In this document: positions 24,751 through 36,561 of the stretch, piece by piece
Numbering within the stretch: position 1 is the first letter of the stretch
How the letters are laid out: each line of letters begins with the position of its first letter
DNA from: Omphalotus guepiniiformis
Taxonomy: Eukaryota; Basidiomycota; Agaricomycetes; Agaricales; Omphalotaceae
NCBI GenBank assembly: GCA_028554645.1
Contig: JAQOOI010000021.1
Span: forward strand, 1,054,001-1,118,000
DNA: 64,000 nt
Direction: 5' to 3'
Position numbers and translations under genes: made by a program
Notes under the pieces: generated by a model
Seen by the model: only the letters and a program-made list of their open reading frames with translations
The model's database searches: none
What the model was told of the DNA's origin: nothing

Positions 24751-25443
24751 ATGCATATATGTTGTGTTGTGAATGTGTTCCGGCAAGACTGGTTCGGTTC
24801 AAATGTTGATTATGTTGTATGTATATGTGAAAAGATTGGAAATAGGGTATGGTTTTTGCCCCTGAAGCTCGTATGTCCCCGTGGCAATTCTGCAAGCCAG
24901 CTGACAGTGAGAGAGATAGAATCGCAGTGGTATAACCAGAACAGAGAGCGTACCCGAAGACTTAAATGTGCGTTCGTGGCAGTTGAACGCTACTAGGCGA
25001 CAGTGATGTCTGTTGCGACCGGAGAATCAGTTGTTCATCAGGACTTTGTTCATCATTGCAGTACTGGCTCGATTCTCGGGATTTCCAAACTGGCCATGCA
25101 TATGGTAAATCCAGTTCAAAATTTACAGGGAGAGTCCGACTCGAATCTCATGTTCCCTTTGTTCACCATCTTTTTTTCATCATACATTTGAATCCTGATG
25201 GTGTTTCGTACGACTGATTCGTTATCAGTTCACTTCTTATATGTAATTTGTCCCATTGTCCAATTGATGTATAGAAACATATAGAAACATAGAAACAGAC
25301 GAGCGGTAAATCAATTAGACGATTGTTTGTTTACAGTCTGTTTATTCTCGGCAAACTCCAGCCACAGTTTCGGCCAAAACCTCCGGACCCTCGAGTTTTT
25401 CCACCAGGAGTTCAAGCTCAAAGTTTCAAGCCTCTCCCTCTCA
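24751..25443. other. Intergenic: divergent region between RA-PH and DCAF4-like genes
   Basis: No gene seen. It holds the short tandem repeat at 25271-25298. Confidence 0.6.
25271..25298. repeat. Short tandem repeat (10-bp unit, ~2.7 copies)
   Basis: The unit atagaaacat occurs twice in a row, followed by agaaaca. It lies upstream of the DCAF4-like gene in non-coding sequence. Confidence 0.9.
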
Positions 25444-27506
25444 ATGCCAAAAGACCTTCCTGGATTCTATTTTGACACTGAGCGCAACAGATACTTTCCC
25501 ATCTCATCAAGACCGGCAGCCGCTGGGCCCAGTACGATCAATAACAAGTTCCCGAAGCGTGAAAATTCAGGGATACAGCAACACGACATCCGTTCAAAAC
25601 GGCAGCGGAAGGCAGATAGGATTACTTCAGTAACCCCGCGTAACAATTGCCTCGATGAGTTCGACTCTGGCGGGGAGAGTCGCGATTCCAACTCAAGGCG
25701 ACGAACAAACTTCAGCCATGCGAATTCAAGGGTTTCGATCATGAGATACCTCAAACACTCATTAGCCCATCAAGAAAGGACTCGCGCAACTCAGTAAGTT
25801 TGTCCTTTTTCTTCGTATTTCATATCCGTCGACCGGTTCCCCAGGAGGAGTTTCGTGATGTCAGACATTACGCGTTTTCTACAATCTCGCGTCATTTTCA
25901 GTGCATGTACTCACTATACACCTCACTGCACACAGTAAACTTCACTGCAAAAGCGTTGCCTCAACCTCGCATTCTGAATGCACCCGACTCCCCATTTTTG
26001 GCAATATCACTGCCTTTTGTGTACGTACTCAGTCTTCGCCTTCTCATGCACAACCTTTCAAGCCAAAATGTTTGCTTTAGTCTTCGTTGTTGGAGGATGG
26101 ACCGCCTCGTAGATACATCGGCGACGACCAAGGATGGCTTTACTCCTGTTCTCATGATGAGCAGATGTATATGTGGCCCACGGAGCTGAATCTTCATCTG
26201 GATTCTCAGGTTTGTAATCATCGCCATGACTAAGGAACTCTTATGTATGATGCATCGCTCCAGATATCTTCAATCGATATATCAGGCCAGAAATGCGTGT
26301 AAACTTTTCAAATATTCGTATATTTTTCGACTTTGGCTTACCCTATTGCCTGCAATAGCGCGACTTGTGTTGGACCTGTAACTAGGCTAGCTGTCATCAA
26401 CTTCAATGCGACAAAGTAGGTTATTGTTGCCGGCCTGAGCTAGACTTTACCCTATAGCTCATGTTCTTGAATCTTCCAGTAGCTTAACGACGTTGATAAC
26501 ATTGAAGAAAATCTTTGACGTACGAACGAGTCAGTTGCAGGGAAATTCGATTGTTCTAGGTAGGACCGGTATTCAACTACTGACTTGAATGCTGATGACA
26601 TCAAAGGCGCCAGCAAGAAAGCCGTATACATACCCGACATTGAAGTGTCCAACTCAGTACGATATCTCCATAATGAGAACGATAGCGACGTCTTTGCTAC
26701 AGAGCAGGACAAGGTACACTTCCTTCTCTGAAGCTTACAAACGCGAATTGAAGTTTCAGTAGCCTCTGATATATACGGGCACGCGTGATGGCGTTATAAG
26801 GCGCTTTGACACACGCGTATCCTCAGTCAACTCATGTCAGAAGATGTTCTGTCAGAAGATGTTCCATGAACCGAAGGCTGCACGAAGTCCAGTACTCTAT
26901 TTGAAGCTAGTCAAAGGCTCGCAACTCTTGGTCAGTCAGATGAATGGTGATGTGAGTGCTGCCATTGCGCCCTGGTAAATTTTCACGCAGGGCCATCTCT
27001 AATTTGACTTTCAAACAGTTAAATTTATTTGATATTCGATTTCCAGTACGAGCGACCCCTGCACTGACGTTTGAGGGTCATGTCAACACCATATCCCAAA
27101 AATTGGTATGAGTTTTCGTCTCGCAGAGTGATTCATCTCATATTACATCTAGGGGATAGCTGTCGATACTTCGCAAAATTTTCTCTTCGCCGCTGGGGAA
27201 GATTCCCGGATACGAGGATGGTCCTTACGTACCGCCGAGCCTCTGAACCCGATATCCCTCCGCCCCCCCGACTCTCCCTCCATTTCTCCCATGTCCCCAG
27301 ATACAACCATGGATATCGATGCCTCATGCAGTTTCGATCCTTCGCTTGAGGCCTCAAGGTCTTGGAACCCCTTCTTAACCGAGTATCCTAGTGCGGTAAC
27401 GACAATTCAAGTTACAGAAGAGCACGATCGAAGCATGTGTTTGTGGGCTGGGGCAAAACAGTTTTTATTTCAACACAACCTCGGACAGATATCGTCGACT
27501 AGATAA
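25444..27506 (+). CDS. DCAF4-like WD40-repeat protein
   Basis: The start MPKDLPGFYFDTERNRYFPI matches the N-terminal signature of DCAF4 (WDR21), a substrate receptor that docks to Cul4-DDB1 ubiquitin ligases. First exon 25444-25793. Later pieces read as beta-propeller blades: RRYIGDDQGWLYSCSHDEQM (around 26110-26170), KKAVYIPDIEVSNSVRYLH (26610-26670), PLIYTGTRDGVIRRFDTR (around 26760-26820), LVSQMNGD + LNLFDIRFPVRATPALTF (26930-27075), and LFAAGEDSRIRGWSLRTAEP (27180-27245). The last exon ends at the TAA at 27504-27506 after a Ser/Pro insert. About ten introns are needed. The exon after the first (about 25850-26030) could not be settled by eye. The RxWDLR-type DDB1-binding motif appears as FDIRF and FDTR. 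Confidence 0.8.
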
Positions 27507-28240
27507 AAGATCTTGAAACTAGGTTTCATTCGCGGCTGGCAGCTGCTGCGGTTAGCGGATGCCGCGGCCTAGTGAGGCAAAGCTGCCCTGGTAGGGGCGC
27601 ACCCGAACTCTACGGCTTTTTTGCATTATCAAAATGCTTGGTTCTGTTCTGCGACAAAGCTTACTGCGTGCACTGCAGTGCGCACGACGCTTTTCAGCCC
27701 TTAGACTCTAGCTCTCCCCACATTTTCCGGGTAAACGCATTGACTCGCAATTCCGCGTGGTGTGAGGACATGTGAAAGTACTTCCAATGGCCATAGGAAG
27801 GAACCCATCAGACGATTGTTACCAGGCCGTACAGACCGCATATGTACACAGTCATCTAGTATTCCGTGAGCATGAGCAAAAAGAAAACATGGACTGCAAA
27901 TACTGTAGTAAGTACAACTATAAGTCCATAGCACTATACGGTAACGCGGTAATGCGGTCTTTGATACGAATATCAATCTATCAAGCTTCAAGGCTAGTCA
28001 TTTATGATCAACACAGCTGCGCCCCCAGGGCCCCAGCAGTGAGCAAGCCGCCAAAGTGCACTGCCTCTAGGCAATGGGCTACCATACCCTAGATGCGTAT
28101 CCACTAATGACTTGTAGTTAGCTGTAGTCGTGTCTGCAGTCGTGTCTGAAACATATACCATATATAAACGACATGCGACGAGTACTCATCGTGTCTCATC
28201 TTCGAATTCTGCGTTCAACATACTCCTGTACTTTTGAATA
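27507..28240. other. Intergenic
   Basis: No gene seen. A GC-rich patch near 27540-27610 stands out from the AT-rich surroundings but forms no tRNA cloverleaf that I can find. Confidence 0.5.
28161..28168 (+). promoter_or_regulatory. TATA box
   Basis: TATATAAA lies 73 bp before the start codon of the NAD(P)-binding protein gene. Just upstream, agtcgtgtctg is repeated twice. Position fits a core promoter. Confidence 0.6.
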
Positions 28241-29189
28241 ATGTCTATGAACGTACTCGCCATAGGTGCTTCGAGAAATATCGGGTACTTTACCTCCCTT
28301 CGCCTTCTAGGTGTGTTCAACTTTGCCTCCGTCGTTGATACCTTAGTGGTCTCATCGGTGTCCTTCTGTTTTTAGGTGCAGGATGCACGGTAACGTTCCT
28401 ACTGCGCTCCCCGTCTACATTCGATGGAGATACGGTCATTCAACAATACGTCGCATCAAGCAAGGCTCATCTGGTCCAAGGTGATGCACTCGTAGAGGAA
28501 AACGTGCGGCACGCCTGGGATGAAGCCTCCAAACATGGACCCGTAGATCTTCTCCTGTTCACCGTTGGTATGTTATACCCTACCTCTTTCAAAATGACAG
28601 TCTCTCAAACTCAAATCTAGGGGGATTACCCAAGTTCAGCTTACTCCAAGGAGCCATTATAACACCACCCAATCTAGTAACTCAGTCACTGCTGAATGTC
28701 CTCTGCACACTACCACAACAAGCGTCGGCTCCCAAGTTGATAGTAGTATCTTCCGCCGGAGTCACACCTAGCTCACACGCCGCTGTTCCACTCGCTCTCA
28801 AACCACTTTACTCGTATCTGCTTGCTGCCCCGCATAAGGATAAACTGGGCGTTGAACGTGCCGTGGCGCACTGCTCTGGACGGTCATGGGATGTCAAAAA
28901 GGACGGTGAAGTAGACGAGGACATCATGGGGCCAAATTGGACGCAAAGAGCTGGTCTTCCATCTCCAGGATCGTTGAAGAATGTGCTGGTCGTACGGCCT
29001 GCGCTCTTGACTGATGGAGATTGTAAGGGAGATAAGGTGGACAAGAAGAACAAAAAGCCGTACAAAGCTGAGGAGGGTGACATTGGGGGTTATACGGTTT
29101 CGCGGAAAGACGTTGCACATTTCATCGCGGATGCTGCTTTGAACCGATGGAATGAAGTTTCTGACAAGATAATTAGCATCGCGTATTGA
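28241..29189 (+). CDS. NAD(P)-binding Rossmann-fold protein (NmrA/atypical SDR-like)
   Basis: Three exons (28241-28310, 28376-28567, 28621-29189) encode 276 residues. The N-terminal fold is clear: beta strand plus nucleotide loop MNVLAIGASRNIGYFTSLRLL (GASRNIG in place of the standard GxxGxxG), then a second strand CTVTFLLRSPSTF. VDLLLFTVGGLPK matches strand 4 of atypical SDRs. LIVVSSAGVTPSSH is followed by no typical YxxxK, so a redox activity is doubtful. NVLVVRPALLTDGDC and YTVSRKDVAHFIADAAL match the C-terminal part of NAD(P)H-binding NmrA-like proteins. A Lys/Asp-rich insert (KGDKVDKKNKKPYKAEE) sits between these. It is likely cytosolic. The substrate is unknown. Confidence 0.85.
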
Positions 29190-29362
29190 AACGCTTGAAC
29201 ATTAGAATAATGGAACATATTTATATATTATTACAGTTGACACGACCTTTGTACTGTACTGAATCTGATCATGATAGTTGAAAAAGGAATTATGGCGGCA
29301 TTGGCGGGCCGAATGTTTGACCACCCGTCTTCAGACTTTTCACCTCTCTGACCGACGAGCCA

Positions 29363-29917
29363 ATGTCGAATACGTCCCAAGCTGAATCTTCTCCTTCACC
29401 TCCGTCTCCATCCAACCAAGGAGGCGTACAACCTACGGGAAACATTACTCATGATGTTTTACAAGTGCGCTGTTCGTTCATGCGACTGGCTAGACATTAA
29501 CACAATGTTCCCTTCGAATTAACCAAGAGTGTCAAACACCTCGAGAAGGTACCATGCGCACGAAATAGTCTCTTGACAGGTATTGCTACAGGCGCTGGGA
29601 TGGCGTTCATTCGAGGGATATCTGTTTGTGCGCTACATGATTTCTTGGATTGGCTTGCAGCTCATGATGCTCCTTCCTGAAGCTCCTATTGTAGCAGGGC
29701 ATTGGTTCGCGGCCACATTCGTAATCGTCTCAGCAGGATCATGGTGTGTATTTGTAAAAGCATAGTTATAACAGACACTCAAAATAACGGTAAATACAGG
29801 CATCTGTGCCAACGACAGATTGACCAAGAACGCGCGAAGGTGCAGCAAATCATTGAAAGCGCACCGAAACGAACATTGAAAACGAATGATTCCGCCGAGT
29901 CCTCTAATACACAATGA
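29363..29917 (+). CDS. COX20: Cytochrome c oxidase assembly protein COX20
   Basis: Four exons (29363-29464, 29528-29627, 29695-29743, 29800-29917) encode 122 residues. COX20 is an inner mitochondrial membrane chaperone for newly made Cox2. The diagnostic run VPCARNSLLTGIATGAGMAFIRG forms the first membrane helix. The second, HWFAATFVIVSAGSW, is followed by the typical charged segment CQRQIDQERAKVQQIIE. The first 34 residues are Ser/Pro-rich. Length and the two-helix hairpin fit short fungal COX20 proteins. The gene ends 65 bp from the end of the convergent rhodanese gene, leaving almost no room for separate 3' regions. Confidence 0.9.
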
Positions 29918-29982
29918 CTCTTTAAAACCGGGGTCCTGCCAACTGCCTTGTATGCTGCAGCATCAGCTATCTTCGCAGTCTT

Positions 29983-30631
29983 TCAACTCCACTCTGATGC
30001 CCAAACGTCTTTGTCCCAATTCTCGACGAGGTCTGCATCGTCCTATAATTACATCGAAATGAATCGATGACTCTGAATTCGAGACAGGATCCAAACGAGA
30101 TACCTTGAATTTTGTTTGGAACATGGTGAAACCATCTCGTAAAACGAGCACCTCGGTTGATGAGCTGGAATTGCTTTCAGAGAGGACATTTTGGCGCGTT
30201 TCTTTGTATATCTTGAGTCGTTCGCATTAATCCACTCTTCATTGACAATAAGAAGCCCCAGAAAAATCGTACCCGTGCAGCCTTTGGACCCCTGGTTTGC
30301 ATATATGAATGAGCTACGCCCACTTTGAATGCAACCTGACACGCACCGTACTTGCGAAAGCGCGCAATGAAATATCACCAACGGAACTTCTTTAGTCTGC
30401 TTTACCAGCTCGTCTACATTCATGAGGAAGTCCCTCGAAGGAAGATTGACGCATCCTTTGATATTCCCTCCTGCGTAATCGTCGTCTCGAACGTCTACGA
30501 CAAGATAATCTTTCTTGGGTATTTTGTTGCTCCGAATTATCTCTGCGAGTTCCTACCAGTGAGCTGTTAAGATTGGCGGAGGCGAAAACCTTTTAGAGAG
30601 GTCATACGTCGCCTGAAATGTACTTTGTCAT
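29983..30631 (-). CDS. Rhodanese / Cdc25-like phosphatase-domain protein (Ych1/Ibp1 type)
   Basis: About five exons give a single-domain protein of ~140 residues. It starts MTKYISGD, continues ELAEIIRSN, KDYLVVDVRDDDYAGGNIKG, and ends DDADLVENWDKDVWASEWS. The active-site loop is HCALSQVR, which fits H-C-X5-R of Cdc25-class and arsenate-reductase-type rhodaneses, so it should be catalytic (phosphatase or arsenate reductase) rather than a dead rhodanese. The domain ends with the usual VLRDGFTMFQTKF. The start at 30631 gives the conserved N-terminus after a 54-bp intron. It shares a ~320-bp divergent promoter with the roadblock light chain gene. Confidence 0.9.
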
Positions 30632-30953
30632 GGTTCGATGCTGCTTGGAGCTGTGCTGAAGAGAACGGGGCAAATTTGAAGGCAAGATGCGATAGATAAA
30701 GGGAGCAGACCGGAAAGTCAAAGGAAGTATTGCCATTAGAATATTACGTCACGTCGTTCATGAACTTACTGGAAGATGGTCGTCAGCTTATGTATGGCTT
30801 CGTACTTTCACTAGGAATTTTTTGACTAGTTCATACATATTCTGTGCTTGTGAACAAAGAGAGAAAGATTGAAACCGGCCCAACTTACAGAGTGAACTGT
30901 TTAAGAAATTGAAGCTGACAACGAGTGTAAACACAACTTGCGACTGGAACGCC

Positions 30954-31550
30954 ATGGTCAGGAATTTGCATTATTTCATTCTTTGTATTCGACTCAATGC
31001 ATTGCTTTAGTCAGTAGCAGGTCTCTCTTCTCAAGCAGATCCAACATCCTTTACGTCTCAGTCCAATGCTGCACCTTTGCCAGCCGCGAATCCTTCATCG
31101 GCCCCTGCGCTAGGAATGCCGCCAGAACTAGAGCAGACGCTCTCTCTACTCTCTTCCCATAGATCCGTGCTCGGATACATGCTGCTATCAAGGGGACATC
31201 CAGCTAGTATCATCCGACACTCAGGCGTTGTCTTCGATGGAGAGCATGGTAAGAAATATGCTGGCGTGATAGCCAAAATCGTGGACACCGTGCAGTCAGG
31301 TTTGGAGGCGATAAATGGTGGAGAGAGCGACGGGGTAAGTATTTGGCGTCTACACGTCTCGTCTTGACTTGCTGATGAATATATGTGCGCATATACCAGG
31401 ACGACGTACGGTCTGTAAGAATTCGAACGAAACGACACGAAATCATGATATCACCAGGTATTCTTTCAGCTACTGTGGTATTTTGTATAGCAATTGATTC
31501 CTGGTGCAGATGGTCGATATCTTTTGGCTGTATTGCACGGGTCAACATGA
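30954..31550 (+). CDS. Dynein light chain, roadblock type
   Basis: Four exons (30954-30956, 31011-31334, 31400-31457, 31510-31550) give 141 residues. The roadblock/LC7 domain occupies the C-terminal ~95: LEQTLSLLSSHRSVLGYMLLS, then HSGVVFDGEHGKKYAGVIAKIVDTV, VRSVRIRTKRHEIMIS, and the terminal strand DGRYLLAVLHGS. It binds the dynein intermediate chain and serves retrograde transport along microtubules. The first exon is only the start codon. It is inferred because the coding frame is open back to the acceptor at 31010 and a donor (GTCAGG) directly follows the ATG. This adds a Ser/Ala/Pro-rich extension of about 45 residues absent from animal proteins. Starting at an internal ATG is the alternative. 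Confidence 0.88.
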
Positions 31551-32170
31551 CACCATGTTTCCATGCCTCGTGCGCCTCATTACTGTTGATTTCTGCATAC
31601 TTTGTTTTCGCACTTATCTATATAGGTCAAGGACCCTTTGAAATATATGTGTCAACCATTGACTTAATCTTGCAATCCAGCATTGACATGTATTACTAGG
31701 GCATTCCCTTCTATTTTCCAAATTACATCTTTGCCTTACTGTAACATGAAATACGAAATAGACTGAGTGACAGCTGTTATTCACAATGTACTACTTGTCA
31801 AACCCTCACTCACTCCCACTACTAACTGGTTTGAGAATTGAAGTGGCGAGAGTACATAAAGGAAAGTAGGACTAGATGATTCTTTGTAAAAACATACTGA
31901 CCCAGCGAAATCAACGTCCAGATCCAACATTTCGTCGACTCGACGCAGTAAAAAAGGAAAGCATTAAGGATAAGAATAAAATCAAATACAAGTCGAAAGA
32001 GAAAAAGCCTCAACAGCCCCAAAGGTGTGTCCATATAAGAAGAAGCGAAGAGAAAGACCATCGGACAAATACAAATCATTGAACACTTGTCTATAGACGC
32101 ACCGCGCCTTTTTCCCAATTCGCAAAGCAGACGAGAAGTGTCATAGCCACTGCGAAGGGAAAGCCGATGC
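31551..32170. other. Intergenic: convergent 3' regions
   Basis: Lies between the roadblock gene and the transporter gene ends. A Lys-rich frame at 31876-32082 is A-rich simple sequence, not a gene. Confidence 0.6.
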
Positions 32171-33999
32171 TCACCACCTTCCCGCTATCCTCCCTGCAGC
32201 CCATACAAATCCTCCACCTCCCACAGGCAGCAACAGTATCCAAACACCTAAATCCCATACAATCCTTTTCCTAAACTGTTTCTTTTGAAGCGCAAGTTCT
32301 TTTCTCTGTAACAACGGATCATTGGCCGAGTCCGGGGGCGTGGATGATGGCACAGAAAGTCCCGAATCAGGAAGCGGGGGAAGACTTCCGCTACCCGAAG
32401 CAGCTGCAGAGGCGGAGGCGGAGAAGGGGTTGGGCGTAGAGGGAAGTGTAGGTATGATGATAGACAGAGGACGTTTGAAGAAATGTGTTGTTATATGTAC
32501 AAGCGCTGCATGTAATATATAAGACGTGTGTTACAGCAAGAAAGAAATGTTTTAGACATGCATACCAGGCAGGAGGTAAGTCGCTGAAAGCGCACCCACG
32601 ATGAGAATATCGCTGAAAACCGTCGCGACCTTGACGGGAATCAGGGATAGTGCGACAACAATCGTAAAGATGAGCGTCTTGGATAGCGGAAGCGTCGTGC
32701 TTCGTCGTAGTCGTTCTGATATAGGTAGTGACGGGGTAGTGACGAGGACGGAGGGGATTCCGAGAAGGAGTGTCACAGCGCTCAAGAACGCCGTGTAAGG
32801 TGCCAAGCGTGAACTCGGAACGCCCTGCTAAAGAAACACACTTAGACGACTGGCAGCGGATATTCACTAAAGTTCACTCACAACTTGGGGTTCGTTGGGA
32901 AAGGCGGCAAAAACGATCAGGGGTAGAGTAAAAGAAACGGCTACAGCTACAGATAGGATAGAGATTACCTTGAAGGAGCGTGAGAGATGGCTTCGCTGAG
33001 CCAAGGTTACAAGATGTGAGTTGGCTTTCAAAGACGTGTACAGAGTGAGGGTGGAGGAAGATGTGAATGTGAAAGCAATTGTGGTGAATGAGACATTAAG
33101 TTACTGTATGTTTAGACAGAAGATAATATCAAACTTACTGATTCCCTGCCAGAGAGCACCCATTCGCAACCAGCCAGGATTGACGGCCAGAGTACCCGTG
33201 GAGTGCGAGTATGTCACACAAATGAACCACAGCAGGTAAGTCACTATTGAGCTCCACGTTGCGTACACGATTCGCTTTGAAGAGAGGGATTGGGCAATGA
33301 TGAACGGATACAAGAATACAGCCAGCACTAGGCTTATAACCCAACCTGGAATAGATGGGAGGTCCTCCGGAAGTAGAGGGAGCAACACATGAGCAGATTC
33401 TGCCGACAGAAGATTGTTAGATATGCCCTGAATAAAAAGTAGCACTCGACCATACCCCGCAGATAGATGGTAGCCAGGAACATCCTCAATGTTCCAGTTC
33501 CAGCCCTAACGCACGCTCTCACCGTTGCCCGAATGCGTTCTCTAGTTCTTCGACTTCCTCTTGATTTCGAGAACGCATGTGTGAGGACGTCCTCTAGATC
33601 CCCTTTCCGTAGATACCGGGCTAGCATGTACCATAACTGCCTTACGAACGCCGACAGCACAGCGAATAAGAATATAGCAGGTAATCCGATTTTCAAGGGA
33701 AGATCCACGTTCGGAAGAAGGATCGCTCCTAGTTTCAGAAATGGTGAGAGGAGGTAAAGGAAAACCAGAGTAGACGACAGAGGCTGGACGTAAGGGCGCC
33801 CTATGCCGAGGTTGTAGGAAGAATCTTCTTCACCGCCGTCTTCGTCTTCATCTGGAAACTGGTAAGGAGAGTCGTCGTCGTCGTCGTCATGGACGAGGAT
33901 GAGGGCAGAGGAAGAGTCGAGAGCGGCAAGCACGGGTGAAGACCTGCCGTCGTCGTCTTCTTCGTCGCTGAATGAGGTGGGTCGAGAAATAGAGGCCAT
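32171..33999 (-). CDS. Vacuolar amino-acid-transporter-like multi-pass membrane protein
   Basis: The N-terminus (from 33999) is acidic and disordered (DDDDDDSPYQFPDEDEDGGEED), followed by several hydrophobic helices: STLVFLYLLSPFLKLGAILL, LKIGLPAIFLFAVLSAFV, WVISLVLAVFLYPFIIAQ, IVYATWSSIVTYLLWFICV, VISILSVAVAVSFTLPLIVF, YTAFLSAVTLLLGIPSVL, TLIFTIVVALSLIPVKVATV, and a last one ending at the stop (VWDLGVWILLLPVGGGG). Spacing and the FTFTSSSTLTLYTSLK segment near 33050 resemble AVT-family transporters. Most junctions are GT-AG and in phase. The junction after GALWQGIS (33135 to ~33085) does not resolve canonically and is discussed in the findings. The transporter class is inferred from topology, and the substrate is unknown. 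Confidence 0.7.
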
Positions 34000-34263
34000 G
34001 GTGTCTCCAGTTACATGTGCCGGTGAGACTGGAATGGAAAAGAGGTGAGAAATGAGAAGAGGACTGACAGTTCCTGCTGCGCTGATTCAAAGTCCAAAAA
34101 AGGCAATTCGATTGCGTTGAAGACTTTGTATGTTTAATTAATTTACAGTAAGCAGTCTTATATATTACAACGAGTAATTTAATCGAAAGAGCAAAAGTCC
34201 AGTTGCCTCTAGACTAGCCGTAGCAGTCTTGGGCCCTCACAGAACAATATTCAAAATTGCACC

Positions 34264-36155
34264 TCACAACCCAACCACCTCAACCATGTCACCATCCTCC
34301 AAATCCATCTCTCCGATAGCAGTGTCGTTGCCAAGTTTGTCCCCATCGACACATAGCATCGGTATCTTTACTTCAACTGCTTTATCCGCCTTTTTTCTCT
34401 TCTTTTTCGGGCTCGGCTTATTAACTTCAACTCCGTCGCTGTTCATTGCCGCGGGATATTGATCAGCCAGGCCCGCCTTCTTCAAGAAGGCCTTGACAAT
34501 AGCGCCGCATTTTGTCGTCGGTCTGACGAAGAGCGTGACGTCCTTTGGCGTCTTGTTAGACCGTAGGACGAGCTTGAACTTGTCGTCCTCTCCACCCCCA
34601 CCACCATTATTTTCTGTCTGAGATTCCGCACCAGCATCTGATTCCTTTTCATGACTCTCCGCAGAACTTTGCGGAAAGACAAAGACTTCATCTGGATCCG
34701 AGTCAAGCTCAATGACATTAGGATCGGCATTCTCGGGTTGAGGTTTTGGCTGGGGCTGGGTGGCTATCTGGGTGACAGCATTCTTACGCATATAATCATA
34801 AGTTGACTGATCACATGCAGCTAAGGGACGCCGTTAGGGGAGAAACGTATAAACGTATGAACACAAGATGTAACTCACTGAACTCGGCCTCACCCCATAT
34901 ATGTAGCGCGTTGGGTGTAACTGATGGGAAAAATCGTTTTCCTCGAAATGTCATAACAAGCCTATCAGCGAGTATGCTGGCCTCGTCTGCGACTGAGTTG
35001 AACAAGTCAGAGAAATTGTCGGTCTAAAATTGCGTAAGGGAACACGTTCATCGCATAGACACAGTAGAGCCATACTCTATCAAGTCTGAAGCCCCAGACG
35101 TCCTGTCTCCCAAACTCGTTTTCAGGATGAGGCTGCCACCTGACTGTGATGGTTATGGACTCAGAGCTCCCGCTGCCACCTTCGAGTGGATCTATCGAGG
35201 ATGATCTGAGTCCTATAAGTTCCGACCTTGATTTGACATTCTGTGCTATCTTCGCAAGTTGAGGGTCCAAAATAATGGTGTCCGTTGACTCGTCGGCCAA
35301 ATCATCATATTGGGTTGGCGAGGCAGCACGAGTATGGCTACGGAATGTCTCCCTATGCAAGACCGAGCATGAGGGAGGAAAGAACGCGTTCTCACGAGAG
35401 GAATACTGACCGAACAATCTTCTTCGCGTTTTGCAATAAATATTCAGGTACATCGGGTGGAGGTGTTATTGACCTCGATCGACTGCGTTGACGTTTCTTG
35501 TCCTTGGAACGTTTATGATTGTTCTTGTTATTGCCAGTCCCTTGAATTACAATTGAATCGTCGGACTCTCCACCAGATAAGTCTTGGGACAGCGCGCTAC
35601 AATAATATGACGTAAATAAACAACGAACGACGCGTCAAAAGCGAACAACGCGATATTCACTTACCGCACTAGCTTCAATTTCTTCTCCCAGCGTGACATG
35701 TCGCCTGCTTTCTTCCTCCTACCGACCGCGTTCTTTCGACGCGGAGAAAGGTCACTATCACTGTCACTATCCACAACAATTACAGCCTTCTCTTGTTCTG
35801 AGATAGACTACGCGTCAGTATCACCATTTGAGTAAATGAAGACTACTTCCTCACCTCTACTGATCTTCTCTAACCGAGCCCACGCAACTTTATCTCGCCC
35901 GCGGTTCCGCATGAACATCTCATCGTCGTCCTGAACGTTCTCATAAGTGATCTTAGGTACTGAAGCAGCCGAGGATGCGGGTGTAAATGTTGTACCATCC
36001 TGTGAGCCTGAGGCAGTAGCAGAAGCGTTGGCAGGCTGTTTGGGTCTGGGTTTCGGTCGTGGTCGAGGGCGAGTGTCAGTGACGGTGGAAGACATGGCTT
36101 GAATCGTGGGAATTTTGTCCCGTTTTGGCAGTTCTGTGAACGGCACGGCCGGCAT
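34264..36155 (-). CDS. rad60: Rad60/NIP45/Esc2-family protein with two SUMO-like domains
   Basis: Several exons encode a disordered basic N-terminal half and two SUMO-like domains. The N-half holds RPRPRPKPRPK, the acidic/Val SUMO-interacting-type motif AVIVVDSDSDSD, and a second candidate DDSIVIQG. The first domain begins SITITVRWQPHPENEFGRQDVWGFRLDR and ends LADRLVMTFRGKRFFPSVTP. The second, at the C-terminus, is DKFKLVLRSNKTPKDVTLFV to VEVKIPMLCVDGDKLGNDTAIGEMDLEDGDMVEVVGL. Rad60 works with SMC5/6 in repair of stalled forks through mock-SUMO contacts with the SUMO E2. The protein may start at 36155 or at the in-frame ATG at 36095. SMC6 lies 18 kb away in the same window. Confidence 0.88.
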
Positions 36156-36277
36156 GGGACGGCGACCAGCGCCGGCCGAGGAAGGTTAAAGCTGGATTCA
36201 TTGGACCATTCTTTTACTACTGCACTGGTTTTCTGCGGTCAAGGCCTAGTGGTGTTCGAGTATCTCCCGTAGTATCG

Positions 36278-36287
36278 ATTGGCCAAT
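36278..36287. promoter_or_regulatory. Palindromic CCAAT box in a divergent promoter
   Basis: ATTGGCCAAT reads the same on both strands, so it offers a CCAAT box to each of the two diverging genes (rad60 start at 36155, GCFC gene start at 36562). The fungal HAP/NF-Y complex binds CCAAT. A functional role is inferred from position only. Confidence 0.45.
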
Positions 36288-36561
36288 GAAAAGCACTACA
36301 ATTCAGCGTTACCGATACGACCTCGGCGATGCCATTAATGACTGTGCATAAAGCTCTTATTGAAATATTCCGGTGCGATTAATTGTATGGTTATCGTATC
36401 TGATGCCCTGTATCTTTATGCATGACAGATACTCGTAGTTTCAAGCATGAATGCATGAAAGGGAACTTTGAGTTTGTCGTCGACGGAGTTGTGAGTCCAG
36501 CGGCCGGCAGCCTCGGCATGATTCAAACAATACCGGGCGCGCTCAAAGTTGTACTCGAACG

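Noticed and set aside
27530..27620. GC-rich patch as a possible tRNA or structured RNA
   Set aside because: No acceptor stem, anticodon arm and T-arm of correct spacing could be drawn.
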